A DNA stretch of 55,083 nt from Bacillota bacterium (GCA_012840225.1 DULU01000063.1:1-55083), one strand, 5' to 3'. Positions 19,401 to 28,088 are shown, numbered from the stretch's first letter. Notes: generated by a model not told the origin, from the sequence alone. Program-made: numbers and translations.

Positions 19401-19788
19401 GGAGATCATGGCCATGCTGGGATGGCCCGGGTATGAAAAGGCGAGAGGAGAGCTCAATACAGCCGGCGCCTTTGCCAAATCTCTTTTCGACATCCTGCAG
19501 GGCAGCGTGCAAAGAGAATTGGTAGGCAAGATGGAAAACACGCTGCGCGATGAGCTGGGCCTGGACATGTTGTATCTCGAACCCGACTTGTTCCGGCGCA
19601 GCCTGCGCATACTGGCGGGTAAATATGTATTGCCCAAGGTTTATTTATCCTATGAGCGCTCCCTATTCGGTGCCTCTGGCGAAGAGTGGCGCCTGGAATA
19701 CAAATTCGACCGGGACTGGAAGTTTTCGGCCGGTTTGGGCGAAGAGAGCGGCTTCAGTGTGAAACTGGAGATGAAGACCCGCTTCTGA
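16459..19788 (+). CDS. tamB: Translocation and assembly module protein TamB
   Basis: A 1109-residue AsmA-like protein of the TamB family: an N-terminal membrane anchor (about 20-42), a very long repetitive beta-strand region, and the conserved C-terminal TamB (DUF490) domain, with LSQQEIMAMLGWPGYE, LGLDMLYLEPD and VLPKVYLSYERSLFG near the end. TamB-like proteins span the periplasm as hydrophobic grooves and take part in outer-membrane protein assembly or phospholipid transport. It is translationally coupled to the S55 gene and followed after 151 bases by bamA, the usual partner type. The presence of TamB is by itself strong evidence for an outer membrane. Confidence 0.92.
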   Translation: MKLINTSRSIRQRPQLKRWAVVTAALLVMVIPAAFACYTALPVLLKNQPWLPDIAGTAENILTGALGLPVRIGHIDITPGGNLRLHDVQVFMMAAEGTEGSGRGMDAAPGAEGDIPGAVATATAGEVVVDLSLHHLLATRNLQAAVIGFNVKDLSLTIDDDLAALKSLPLSTGLEDQAGSGRGLSLPFPVTVEDAELVWRDYNVKAALLHVRPTDKGPWLFDFTFEVDKVPAVGTLNLKGKGRLAPDGLSGLDVKAAWSGGSARATGDIFFNREDCWYINFSAPQLQLPLTVGPISQDKGIKLAGEVRGPWQKPVISLEAAQRPHELSATVEVAYPMIDLPFIKALVDGEVYEGSGWFDLSTLKPAVILETHNIKAEKALAWAGLAWPWQGELSGRVEVVGTVSAPVFHISFSSAAGTVFAQEYTELEGQIVYSSGQVEITEAEALVAGGRLQAGGEVSPAGRLNLKFTAEDLAFREINAGLRRYSPDEKSTIHRLSLAMDNLLPLESCSGVVLLRGSLAEPEAVLDLHGSGSIGRKPVVVTFGGQGRPDLSYSGRLDMKVDEGRLWLAGEAGGESGGTMAISGGWQNLPAAFLSSYTGYGQMVEGTLDGDLTLSYDGGDWDGEVSFHSARLGNGPSWLEDIGGRVVLEGGLIKLVDWQGSASGRKVELVGTLPLAALLSAGDLFGLPGTAVYSAPAAAGEAIDITAVIPKGPIEPLLGWLALSPSWQEIVSSINKVKGAGQMHLHLSGAVGAWRMNGEAAWSGAELSMPGMDLKGDVTLQISGMAAEPRLTGRLVLRSVDINLLELDWANLSRQFGGSVADTDPAARLGLGSMPTTRPTIKRHPLLLPHIIPDPPSSGTVPAGGLGNPALALEINLERLRIRAGSLLDVTANGQLALAGNLKQPVLKGELTSGYGRLNYLGTNFVIEDAVAGFHPYQGFQPEISLSASTWIGEHVIALLMSGSYPDLQIRLASEPPLSQQEIMAMLGWPGYEKARGELNTAGAFAKSLFDILQGSVQRELVGKMENTLRDELGLDMLYLEPDLFRRSLRILAGKYVLPKVYLSYERSLFGASGEEWRLEYKFDRDWKFSAGLGEESGFSVKLEMKTRF

Positions 19789-19939
19789 GCGGCAGGATCA
19801 GCTTTTAATTGGCCGGAGCGGTCCGAAATACCAGGAGATCCAGCGATTCACTGCTCATTGGTAGCAGGGTTCCAATGTGGGTGAATAGAAACTGCCTTTC
19901 AGCATCTAAGCACGGGAAAAACCCGCAGGGAGGTTTGGC

Positions 19940-21634
19940 GTGTTGTTGAGTATTGATAAGCGGAAAGTGTTTTTAATATTAATTCCGGTATTGGTGGCCG
20001 CCTGCCTGTTCTCCTCTTTGGTCTGGGCGGCGGAGACTCCCAGGTATATTGTGAGAGCCATCTCCGTGGAAGGTTTAAAAAACGTTCCTGAGAAGACGGT
20101 GCTCGATCAGGTAACCAATACCCAGATCGGTAAGGCTTTCAGCGAAGACGACATTCGTAAGGATATGCAAAACATCATGGGCACGGGCTACTTCAGCGAT
20201 ATTGAAGCCCGCCTGGCGCCATATGAGAACGGTATTAAGGTGATCATCAAAGTCGTCGAGCATATCAAAATAAAGAGCATCCAGATGCAGACCCCGGTGC
20301 TGAGTCCGGTGGTGCTGCGCGGATATATCAGACAAAAAGAGGGCGAAGTGCTGAACGAAAAACTCCTCGACGAGGACTTGAGATCCCTGGAGGAACGGAT
20401 CATGGACGACCACGGCTATGTGGTATTTCCGATGGAGATCAACATCAGCCCCGAAGGTGACCTGGAGATAGTGATGGAGGCGGTGAAGATCGCCGATATC
20501 ACCGTATCCGGCCACGTCAAAACCAAAGAGCACGTGATCAGAAGGGAAATACAAAGCAAGGTGGGCGACTACCTGAACATGGACCAACTCGGCGATGATT
20601 TGCGCCGGCTGATCCAGACGCAATATTTTGAGGAAGTGAAGCCCAATTTTATCGATACCGACAACCCACTGGCCGTGGTGGTCGATTATGAAGTAGTGGA
20701 GCGCAAGACGGCTTCGCTGGCCTTTGGCGGCGGTTACAGCACGGCCGACGGTTTGCTCGGCTATATCGAATTTGCCGATGCCAATTTGCGGGGGCTCGGC
20801 AAGCAGATCAGCTTGCGCACGGAAGTGGCTCAGAAAAAGGTCAGCTATGACTTTAAATTTACCGAGCCATATTTGTTCGGCACCCGTGCCAGCATGGATT
20901 TCGCCTTGTATAACACCACGCAAAACCGCGACAGACTGGACGACGGCAAACTGGTGGGAGAATATATCGACCGGCGTCAGGGCGGAGAGCTGGCTTTGGG
21001 CTGGCCGCTGGGCAAATTCACCCGGGCCTCTATAGGCTTCAATGCGGAAAACACCAGCATTGAGCCCCTGACAGACAGCCTGTCTCCCAGCACCACGAAG
21101 ACCCGCAGTCTCTCCCTCGGCACCTATACCGATACCACCGATCATCCCTTTTACCCGCTCACCGGTTACCGTTTGAGCCTGGGTGCGGAATCGGCCTTCA
21201 AGTTCCTCGGCAGTGAAACCGAGTTCACCAAATATACCGGCTGGTACAGCAAGTACTGGAAAGTAGGCCGGGCCGATCAGGTGATAGCTTTTCGCCTGGT
21301 GGGCGGCACCACCACCGGCCAGCTGCCCTGGCAGGAAGAATACCTCGTCGGTGGTGGAGAAAGTCTGCGCGGTTATAGATATGGTGCCTTGTCCGGCGAC
21401 CGCATGGCCTACCTGAACACCGAATACCGCTTCAAGATATCCAAGGGTGTGCAAGCGGCCATTTTCCTGGACGGTGGGCAGGCCTGGCATAGCGCCAAAG
21501 GAGCACCCGGTCCGGTTAAATGGGGTTATGGCATTGGCTTGCGCGTGGAGACGCCGCTGGGCATCATGCGCCTGGACTACGGGATCGGCGAGAAGGGCGG
21601 TCAAACCTACTTTAGCCTGGGTCCTTCCTTCTAG
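19940..21634 (+). CDS. bamA: Outer-membrane assembly factor BamA (Omp85)
   Basis: A 564-residue outer-membrane protein that folds and inserts beta-barrels. After a signal peptide (about 1-30) come three POTRA-like domains (about 34-255; for example YIVRAISVEGLKNVPEKTVL and IADITVSGHVKTKEHVI), then the 16-stranded barrel. Barrel markers are EPYLFGTRASMDFALYN and the loop-6 motif LVGGGESLRGYRYG. The protein ends in Phe, the expected barrel signal. It is shorter than E. coli BamA, which has five POTRA domains; three is common in diderm Firmicutes. The start is GTG 19940, with GGGAGG just upstream. No OmpH/Skp gene follows, unlike in many Negativicutes. Confidence 0.95.
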   Translation: MLLSIDKRKVFLILIPVLVAACLFSSLVWAAETPRYIVRAISVEGLKNVPEKTVLDQVTNTQIGKAFSEDDIRKDMQNIMGTGYFSDIEARLAPYENGIKVIIKVVEHIKIKSIQMQTPVLSPVVLRGYIRQKEGEVLNEKLLDEDLRSLEERIMDDHGYVVFPMEINISPEGDLEIVMEAVKIADITVSGHVKTKEHVIRREIQSKVGDYLNMDQLGDDLRRLIQTQYFEEVKPNFIDTDNPLAVVVDYEVVERKTASLAFGGGYSTADGLLGYIEFADANLRGLGKQISLRTEVAQKKVSYDFKFTEPYLFGTRASMDFALYNTTQNRDRLDDGKLVGEYIDRRQGGELALGWPLGKFTRASIGFNAENTSIEPLTDSLSPSTTKTRSLSLGTYTDTTDHPFYPLTGYRLSLGAESAFKFLGSETEFTKYTGWYSKYWKVGRADQVIAFRLVGGTTTGQLPWQEEYLVGGGESLRGYRYGALSGDRMAYLNTEYRFKISKGVQAAIFLDGGQAWHSAKGAPGPVKWGYGIGLRVETPLGIMRLDYGIGEKGGQTYFSLGPSF

Positions 21635-21698
21635 GGCCGACCGCCACCGGCCAGAGGCCGGAGGGGTCAGCGAGGGCGAAGCTGTGGTGGTGCGGAAT

Positions 21699-21720
21699 GA
21701 TGGATGATGGATGGATGATT
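21699..21720. repeat. Short GATG-type microrepeat
   Basis: A 22-base run of GATG/GATGG units in the 158-base spacer between bamA and lpxD. The same spacer holds a small hairpin (CCGGCC-AGA-GGCCGG) soon after the bamA stop, but without the T-run of a terminator. No function can be assigned. Confidence 0.5.
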
Positions 21721-21792
21721 GTTGAGAGCCGCTCCTTTTTTACCGGAAGGGACATACTGCTTAATGCGCAATGAATATGGAGGTGTGGCGTT

Positions 21793-22941
21793 TTGATTAG
21801 ATTGGCGGATTTGGTCAGGTATCTCCACGGAGAATTAAGCGGTGATGTGAATATACCGGTGGAAGGGGCGGCTTCCCTCACCGATGCCGGTCCGAGGGAT
21901 ATCTCTTTCGCGGCCGAACATAAATACCTGGAACAAGCTAAAAAGACCAAAGCGGCGGCGGTCATCGCCCCGCTCGATTTTCCTTCCATAGACAAACCGA
22001 TGATCCGGGTGAGCAATCCCCGTCTGGCCTGGGCCAAGGTGCTGGAGATTTTTGCTCCGAGAGAGTTTATCCCGCTCGGGGTGAACCCGTCTGCCCATGT
22101 CGGCGAAGACGTTACCCTGGGAATGGACGTTTCCGTCCAGGCCGGCGCCTATGTCGGCGACCGCTCCGTGCTCGGCGCCCGCGTGGTCATTCACCCCGGG
22201 GTATATGTCGGCGAGGAAGTGGAGATCGGCGAAGACACCGTGATCTATCCCAATGCGGTCATTATGAACCGGGTGAAGATCGGCCGGCGCTGCATAATAC
22301 ATGCCGGCGCCGTGATCGGTGCCGATGGATTCGGCTTCGTGCCCACCGCCGAGGGGCATGTCAAGGTGCCGCACATCGGCACGGTGGTGATCGAGGATGA
22401 TGTGGAAATCGGCGCCAACTCCACCGTGGACCGCGGCACTACCGGCATCACCCGGGTGGGGAAAGGTACCAAGATCGACAATCTGGTGCAGTTGGGCCAC
22501 AATGTGCAGGTGGGAGAGAAATGCTTTATCGTCGCCATGTCGGGCGTGGCCGGGAGCGCCGTGCTGGAAGACGGCGTCACATTGGCCGGGCAGACCGGGG
22601 TGGCCGGGCATATCACCGTAGGGGCCGGCAGCGTGGTGCTCTCTCGCGGGCTCGTCGCCGCATCGCTGCCGCCCGGCTCCGTGGTCTCCGGCATGCCGGC
22701 CAGGGCACATCCTGAGAATATGCGTATTCTGGCCGAAGAGCGCCGCCTGCCGCAGTTGCGCAAGAGCGTCAACACTTTAAGCAAGATGGCTGAAGAGTGG
22801 CGCCAAAACCAGGAACAGTTCGGCACCGATCTGCGCCATCTGGAAAGAAAGCTGGAGAGGATGGCGGCCGAACTGGAATTGATCAAGGAAGAGTTGCGCA
22901 CTAACATGCGTTCCCTGGAGGAGCAAAGCAGGGATAAATAG
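21793..22941 (+). CDS. lpxD: UDP-3-O-acylglucosamine N-acyltransferase LpxD
   Basis: A 382-residue acyl-ACP-dependent transferase that adds the second acyl chain to UDP-glucosamine in lipid A synthesis. An N-terminal uridine-binding domain (about 1-95) is followed by a left-handed beta-helix of hexapeptide repeats. The catalytic histidine is H236 in QLGHNVQVGE, and GADGFGFVP and NSTVDRGTTG are family blocks. A C-terminal extension (about 318-382) is strongly coiled-coil and longer than the tail of E. coli LpxD (341 residues in all). The start is TTG 21793. Its position after bamA is the same as in many Gram-negative bacteria. Confidence 0.95.
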   Translation: MIRLADLVRYLHGELSGDVNIPVEGAASLTDAGPRDISFAAEHKYLEQAKKTKAAAVIAPLDFPSIDKPMIRVSNPRLAWAKVLEIFAPREFIPLGVNPSAHVGEDVTLGMDVSVQAGAYVGDRSVLGARVVIHPGVYVGEEVEIGEDTVIYPNAVIMNRVKIGRRCIIHAGAVIGADGFGFVPTAEGHVKVPHIGTVVIEDDVEIGANSTVDRGTTGITRVGKGTKIDNLVQLGHNVQVGEKCFIVAMSGVAGSAVLEDGVTLAGQTGVAGHITVGAGSVVLSRGLVAASLPPGSVVSGMPARAHPENMRILAEERRLPQLRKSVNTLSKMAEEWRQNQEQFGTDLRHLERKLERMAAELELIKEELRTNMRSLEEQSRDK

Positions 22942-22989
22942 AAATTTCTCGAACGGTTTGCCTTTAGTTCATTCGGGAGGAAATGCGTG

Positions 22990-23577
22990 ATGTACAGAGG
23001 AGCGGTGGTGGTGGCCTTTCTGGTAGTCTTTACTGGAGGGGCGGCTTTGGCAGGCACCATCACCGGCGTCTCCGGGTTAATAAACGTCCCGACGACGGCC
23101 ACAGTCAACGCCGATTACCTGACGGCTTCGGTGCACCTTTTTTCCGGACAAGCCGTTGCTTCTTTAACCGTAGGTGTCGCCGAGTTGGTGGAAGTGGGAG
23201 TCTATACTACCAACAGGAGCGGCCCGATGAGCCTGACGGCCAAAGGGGTGGTTGTTCCCGAAAGTGGGGATGCCCCTGGCGTGGCTGTGGGATTGGACGG
23301 AGGGGCGACTTATATGGTATTCAGCCGGGACTTTAAGTCTGCCAAAGGTTATCTGGGCATAGGCGGTCGCTACGGCAACATATTCGCCGGTCTGGCCATG
23401 CAGATCGCCGGTGAAGGCCTGTCCGGGGATACGAAGATGACTTTGATGCTGGAACATGACGGGCGTAATGTTAATCTGGGAGCCAGGTTTAATTTTTTGT
23501 CGCTGATAGATTTGGATATCGCTTTGTTGAATATGGAGCAGTTCGCAGCTGGGCTTACCTTGAAGACCCAGTTTTGA
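22990..23577 (+). CDS. Small YbjH/YjbH-like outer-membrane protein
   Basis: About 195 residues: a signal peptide (about 1-22), then GTITGVSGLINVPTT, the opening of the YjbH/YbjH family of exopolysaccharide-associated outer-membrane proteins. The rest is a series of short amphipathic beta strands and the protein ends in Phe, as barrels do. It is much shorter than YjbH (about 700 residues), so it may be a small barrel of perhaps eight strands. The start is ATG 22990 (GTG 22987 is possible) after CGGGAGG. It sits between lpxD and another outer-membrane protein, so envelope function is likely; the substrate is unknown. Confidence 0.6.
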   Translation: MYRGAVVVAFLVVFTGGAALAGTITGVSGLINVPTTATVNADYLTASVHLFSGQAVASLTVGVAELVEVGVYTTNRSGPMSLTAKGVVVPESGDAPGVAVGLDGGATYMVFSRDFKSAKGYLGIGGRYGNIFAGLAMQIAGEGLSGDTKMTLMLEHDGRNVNLGARFNFLSLIDLDIALLNMEQFAAGLTLKTQF

Positions 23578-23634
23578 ATCGGGCGGGCGGGGGCTGGCTG
23601 ATGATTCAGACAGGTATTGAAGGAGGCTTTTTCC

Positions 23635-24549
23635 GTGAAGCGATGGTACCAGGGGTTTATTAATTTACCGACTGCTTGGTCCGCTGCCGCTGCCGTTGCC
23701 TTTCCGGTCGTTTGCTTATTGGTCCTCGTCGTCTGCCTGCCGGTAGCCGCCACCGGTCCGAGAAGCGCCGGCATGGCCGGGGTGGAGGTGGCTCTCTCTC
23801 CCGAGGCCATACCTCTCAATCCGGCGGCCGCCGGCGGGATAGCGGAGGATCAGTTTTATTTCGGCTTCAGCCTGCCGGCGGCTGTCGGCGGAGGTGCCGG
23901 CGGCGGGGGAGCGACTTATTATATCTCTTTGCACCAGCCGGCTGATGCTTTGGATTCCGGCCTAGCGGGTACCTTGAGCTATGTGCGCAGCCGCCAGCCT
24001 TTCATCGACGCCGCCACCGGAAAAACAGTTTATCGCCATAAGGATCATGTGGTCTATCAGATTGCCGAAGCTTTTGCCGGCGGCTATGTGGGAGTGAGTG
24101 CCCGCTGGTTTAAAGAAAGACAGGAAGGCACTTCTCTGGCCGGGGAAGCCTGGCGAGTGGATGTCGGCCTGCAGAATACACTATGGAACCGCCTCACCAT
24201 CGGCCTGGTCGGTCAGGATCTCATCGGCAGCAGTCAAAAATGGTCCGACGGCACCGAGATCGCCCGCCAGCCTACCTGGCGCGCCGGCGCCGGCTTCCAG
24301 TTCGGCCCGTCGCTTTTGGTGGCGGCCGAGGCTTGGGATTGGGCCAACTACGTTCCAGGGAGCTGGAGTGTGGGTCTGGAGGTGAATCCTCTGGCGGCGC
24401 TCAGCCTGCGCGGCGGCTACCAGGTGGATGGCGGTAAACAGAGCTATACGGTCGGGGGAAGTGCTCACTTCGGCCACTGGCACTTTTCAGCCGGAGGGGT
24501 CGTCAGGAGCACCTGGCGCGGCTACCTTGGGGCCGCGGTGGAATTCTGA
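23635..24549 (+). CDS. Predicted outer-membrane beta-barrel (PorV/TraF-like start)
   Basis: About 304 residues with a long N-terminal export signal (about 1-42). The mature start GPRSAGMAGVEVALS...NPAAAGG resembles the opening of PorV/FadL/TraF-type outer-membrane barrels, where an early N-P-A turn forms an inner hatch. The rest alternates Gly/aromatic beta strands and the chain ends in Phe. The start GTG 23635 lies eight bases after AAGGAGG. The stop overlaps the start of the next gene by one base, so it is coupled to the Lpt permease. Function is unknown; a possible role is a surface transport channel or LPS accessory barrel. Confidence 0.6.
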   Translation: MKRWYQGFINLPTAWSAAAAVAFPVVCLLVLVVCLPVAATGPRSAGMAGVEVALSPEAIPLNPAAAGGIAEDQFYFGFSLPAAVGGGAGGGGATYYISLHQPADALDSGLAGTLSYVRSRQPFIDAATGKTVYRHKDHVVYQIAEAFAGGYVGVSARWFKERQEGTSLAGEAWRVDVGLQNTLWNRLTIGLVGQDLIGSSQKWSDGTEIARQPTWRAGAGFQFGPSLLVAAEAWDWANYVPGSWSVGLEVNPLAALSLRGGYQVDGGKQSYTVGGSAHFGHWHFSAGGVVRSTWRGYLGAAVEF

Positions 24550-25643
24550 TGGTAGGACAGGTGCTTGACCGCTATACCCTAAAGGAGTTTGCCGGGCCGT
24601 TTTTTGCCTGCCTGGCCGGCTTTACCGTCATGCTGCTCTCCAGCATCGTTTTTGAGCTGACCGACCTGATTGTGGCGAGGCAAATGCCTTTTCCCACCGT
24701 TCTTCAGCTCCTGATTTACAAACTGCCCATGATCCTGGTGCTGGCGCTGCCGGTGGCGGTCTTGTTCGGCATCCTTCTCTCCCTGGGGCGCTTGGCCAAA
24801 GATAGCGAGCTGACCGTGATGCGGGTGACCGGCAGATCTTTTCCCCGCATCGCCTTGCCGCTTTTCTTGGCCGCGGCAGTGGTCAGCGCCGCCACCTTCT
24901 ATCTCAACGAAACGGTGGTGCCCGCCGCCAATCACAAGGCGGAAAATCTTTACCGACAAGCTGTTTTTCGCGATGCCATCCCGCAGCTGGACGCCAATGT
25001 CTTCCTGCAGGGTCCCCAGGGCCGGACCATTTATGTGGGCGAGGTGGAGCGGGCCAAACGGTTGCTGAAGCACATCATGATTTTCGAACAAGCCGAAGGG
25101 GCGGCCGGTTCACCGTATCCGGCTCTCCTTACGGCCAAGAGGGGCACCTATGCCGAGGGCATATGGCGGCTGGAGGACGGGGTGAGGCTTACCTTCGACG
25201 CCGACGGCTATGTGCGGGAGGAAGTGGCCTTTTCCGTACTGGAGGTGACCATGGCCCAAGGTGAGGAAGAGCTGCTGGGTGAACAGAAGACCACGAGCGA
25301 GATGACCAGAAAGGAATTGGCCGACACCATCAAGCTATTTCAAAAAAGCGGGGCCAACATGGACCCCTTTGTGGTGGAATACCACCTGAAGCTGGCCATT
25401 CCCCTCGCTGCTTTGATCTGGTCCTTTGCTGCCGCCCCGCTCGCCATCCCGGCGGCAAGGAGCGGGCGCTTCTATGGGGTGGTGGCGAGCATTGCGGTGG
25501 CCTTCATTTATTATGTGGCTATGGCACTCTGCCGCTCGCTCGGCGGCAACGGGGTTATGCCTCCGGTTTTGGCCGCCTGGCTTCCTACTTTGGTCTTCGG
25601 CATCCTGGGATTGGTATTGCTGGCGCGGGCCGACCACATTTGA
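24549..25643 (+). CDS. lptF: LPS export permease of the LptF/LptG (YjgP/YjgQ) family
   Basis: A 364-residue inner-membrane protein with three N-terminal and three C-terminal membrane helices around a periplasmic beta-jellyroll domain (about 130-270). Family blocks include LALPVAVLFGILLSLGRLAKDSELTVMR (read in two parts) and the cytoplasmic coupling region after it, and NETVVPAANHKAENLYR. Two such permeases form the LptB2FG complex, which pulls LPS from the inner membrane; the second is at 44779. Naming this copy LptF and the other LptG is a convention, as sequence does not decide. It starts at an ATG overlapping the previous stop and is followed by lptD. Confidence 0.88.
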   Translation: MVGQVLDRYTLKEFAGPFFACLAGFTVMLLSSIVFELTDLIVARQMPFPTVLQLLIYKLPMILVLALPVAVLFGILLSLGRLAKDSELTVMRVTGRSFPRIALPLFLAAAVVSAATFYLNETVVPAANHKAENLYRQAVFRDAIPQLDANVFLQGPQGRTIYVGEVERAKRLLKHIMIFEQAEGAAGSPYPALLTAKRGTYAEGIWRLEDGVRLTFDADGYVREEVAFSVLEVTMAQGEEELLGEQKTTSEMTRKELADTIKLFQKSGANMDPFVVEYHLKLAIPLAALIWSFAAAPLAIPAARSGRFYGVVASIAVAFIYYVAMALCRSLGGNGVMPPVLAAWLPTLVFGILGLVLLARADHI

Positions 25644-25748
25644 CAGATGTTTATGGCAGGGCTGCCGGTCCACTGGTGGCGAACCATTAGGCGAACCATT
25701 GTTGGTAAACCATTGGCAGATTTGGGTGAGAAGAAGGTGATTCCCTTC

Positions 25749-28088
25749 ATGTCGGTCAGTCGCCAGGAAAGCTGCCGTCGCCCCTGTGGCCGGGTCGGCC
25801 GCCGCCGTGGCCTCTCCGACCGCCGCCGTGGCTTTTCCGGCCGCTCCTGTGGCCGGGTCGGCCTATCCACCATGGCTATCTTGGCTGTCTGGGTCGTGGC
25901 CCGGATCATTGTCGGCGGCAGTGTGGTGGCGGCCGAGCTTCGCCTCAATTGTTCCGGTAGCCTGAAGGGGTCACCTGCCAGTGAAGTGTTTATCTGTACC
26001 GGAGGGGCCAGCCTGACCGACGGCTCCTCTGTGATCCAGGGCGATAACATGACCTTTACCAAGGAGGACGGCGTTCAGCTGGTAAAGGTGAGCGGCAATG
26101 TGCGCCTGGTGCAAAACGGGCGGGAGATGAGAGGCGACTCCCTGACCTACAGCATAAAGGAAGAAGTGAGCGTCATCACTTCGGTCATGGTCGAGGAAAC
26201 CCTGGCCGATGCCAAAACCCCGCTTTATCTGCATGGCGAGAAGGTGACGGTGTGCGGAAACCGCTCGGTCATCGATCAGGCCAAAGTGACCACCTGTGGC
26301 CCCGGCTCACCGGGCGGAGGTTATTACCTGGCAGCAAAGACCATTGAGGTCCTGGCCGGCGACAGGGTGATCTTAAGGCATGTGCGCTTTGTGGAATTCG
26401 GCATACCGCTCTTCTACTGGCCGGTATTGGTGTTGTCGCTGAAAGAAGATGCTTACGGCCGCCTCAGTTCCCAACAGCTGAACCTGCCGCGCATCGGCCG
26501 CTCCGCCACCGAAGGTTGGTATATAAAAACCACGCATAATTATCAAGGTCCGGAAGAGCAGCACGGCAAAGTGATGCTTGATTATATGACCGAGTTGGGC
26601 ACCGGCGTCGGTGTGGAGCATACCTTTCGTGACGACGGTAAGACACGGGAGGTATATAGCTTCTATGTCCAGCCCAATAAAAAGACCGATGTGATCGATT
26701 ATAAAATAACCGGCGTCGAGGAGCGGGAAATCGGCTCCAGGATCAAATTGAAGACCGGGGCCACTTACACCTCGTCATCCCTGAAAGGTCTGCAGAAAGA
26801 TCTGGATGGGTATATCAATATCACCAGGTCGGTGGGGAGCAGCAACACCAATATCAAATATTCGGGCATACAATCGAGCGGTGTGGTGAACGGCTACGAT
26901 ATTACCGGCTCCGCCAGCCACTACCAGTCGTGGCGCGGGGGCTGGCGCTTGAATTTAAAGGGCGATCTCTACCGCCGGCAGCGCACCGGTTATAGCGACC
27001 GCCATCTGTTCAGCTATCTGGTGGAAGGCGGGCGCGATACCGCGAGCTATCAGATCAGCCTGATGGCGGAAGACAGCTTCAATCCGGAGTTGGCCAAGGA
27101 TGAACCGCCCGAGGTGAACTGGAACAGGATAGCCCGGGTGCCGGAGATCAATTTCAGGTGGAAAAACCTTCCTCTCATTGGCCGGTATGTCCCCACCTCC
27201 GTGGAAATGGGCTACGGCAAGTATGAGGAATACCGCACACTGCCGTGGGGCACGCAGCGGGTAGCCATACAGAGGTGGAAAGGTGCGGTCAACCTCAATC
27301 CCCATACCTTCAAGCTGGGGAGGCTCGGTGAATATCGCTGGTATGGCTCGCTCGGTTATAGCTACTACGACACCGGCCAGCGGGTGTGGGTGCCGTCCAC
27401 CAGGAGCGTATACACCCTGCCCATCACCAGAACCCTGCGCTTCGAGGGCAACTATAACTATACCGACCGCTTCGGCGATGTCTCTCCGCTCTATTTTGAC
27501 GCGGTTACGCCGGCCGAAAAGTTGACCGGCCGCCTGACCTATAGCACCCCGCAGACTTATCTCTCGCTTTCCGGCGGGTATAACCTGAGGAGCAACACCC
27601 CGGATAACCTGGTGATGTCCGCCCGGCTTCAGCCTGCGGCCGGCCTGACTTTGTCGGGGCAGACCGCCTATGATCCGGCTTACCGGAGATGGCCGTATGC
27701 CATCGGAGCGCTGGAATATGATAAAGAGCCGTTCGTGCTGAAAGTCGGCGTCAGGTATAATCCTGTCTACAGGCAGGTGGATCGCCTGGACGGGACTTTT
27801 GATCTCCAGGTGGGCCAATGGTCCTTTGGCTATACCGGTATATATAATGGCTATACCGGCAAATATGAGCGGGGCGATTTTGCCCTGTCGTGGGACATGG
27901 ACTGCCGCATCCTCAGCTTGCGTTATAACCAGCCCAAAGGCGAGGTGTGGCTGGAATATCGCATCACCGCCTTCCCAAGCGCCAGGATCAGTCTGGGCAC
28001 TTCGGAGGAAAAGCCGCTCATGTTCGATCTGCCGAGCTGGAAAGATCTGGGCTTGCCCGACTGGCATGAATATATCGACTTTGATTGA
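25749..28088 (+). CDS. lptD: LPS-assembly protein LptD (OstA-type)
   Basis: About 779 residues. An export segment (about 42-62) precedes an OstA/LptA-like beta-jellyroll domain (about 65-200, with GDNMTFTKEDGVQLVKVSGNVRLV read in parts) and a large C-terminal barrel (about 250-779) rich in alternating aromatic residues. LptD inserts LPS in the outer leaflet. VRFVEFGIPLFYWPVL before the barrel is typical of the family. ATG 25749 follows AAGGTGA by about eight bases; an earlier ATG (25647) and a later one (25872) are in frame. The N-terminal 40 residues are an odd Arg/Gly-rich stretch encoded by GC-rich repeats. The usual LptE partner is not seen in the window. Confidence 0.85.
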   Translation: MSVSRQESCRRPCGRVGRRRGLSDRRRGFSGRSCGRVGLSTMAILAVWVVARIIVGGSVVAAELRLNCSGSLKGSPASEVFICTGGASLTDGSSVIQGDNMTFTKEDGVQLVKVSGNVRLVQNGREMRGDSLTYSIKEEVSVITSVMVEETLADAKTPLYLHGEKVTVCGNRSVIDQAKVTTCGPGSPGGGYYLAAKTIEVLAGDRVILRHVRFVEFGIPLFYWPVLVLSLKEDAYGRLSSQQLNLPRIGRSATEGWYIKTTHNYQGPEEQHGKVMLDYMTELGTGVGVEHTFRDDGKTREVYSFYVQPNKKTDVIDYKITGVEEREIGSRIKLKTGATYTSSSLKGLQKDLDGYINITRSVGSSNTNIKYSGIQSSGVVNGYDITGSASHYQSWRGGWRLNLKGDLYRRQRTGYSDRHLFSYLVEGGRDTASYQISLMAEDSFNPELAKDEPPEVNWNRIARVPEINFRWKNLPLIGRYVPTSVEMGYGKYEEYRTLPWGTQRVAIQRWKGAVNLNPHTFKLGRLGEYRWYGSLGYSYYDTGQRVWVPSTRSVYTLPITRTLRFEGNYNYTDRFGDVSPLYFDAVTPAEKLTGRLTYSTPQTYLSLSGGYNLRSNTPDNLVMSARLQPAAGLTLSGQTAYDPAYRRWPYAIGALEYDKEPFVLKVGVRYNPVYRQVDRLDGTFDLQVGQWSFGYTGIYNGYTGKYERGDFALSWDMDCRILSLRYNQPKGEVWLEYRITAFPSARISLGTSEEKPLMFDLPSWKDLGLPDWHEYIDFD
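25783..25863. repeat. GC-rich direct repeats at the start of lptD
   Basis: An 18-base sequence (25783-25800) recurs exactly at 25846-25863, 63 bases later. Between them a 12-base CGCCGCCGTGGC unit occurs twice (25800-25811, 25821-25832). The 63-base period keeps the frame, so the repeats encode similar Arg/Gly segments (for example PCGRVG and SCGRVG). This suggests slippage or local duplication. It may lie upstream of the real start if translation begins at ATG 25872. Confidence 0.7.

Noticed and set aside
20075-21604. A 509-codon open frame on the - strand opposite bamA
   Set aside because: It mirrors the codon pattern of bamA, has no ribosome-binding site and no recognisable domain; bamA is unambiguous.
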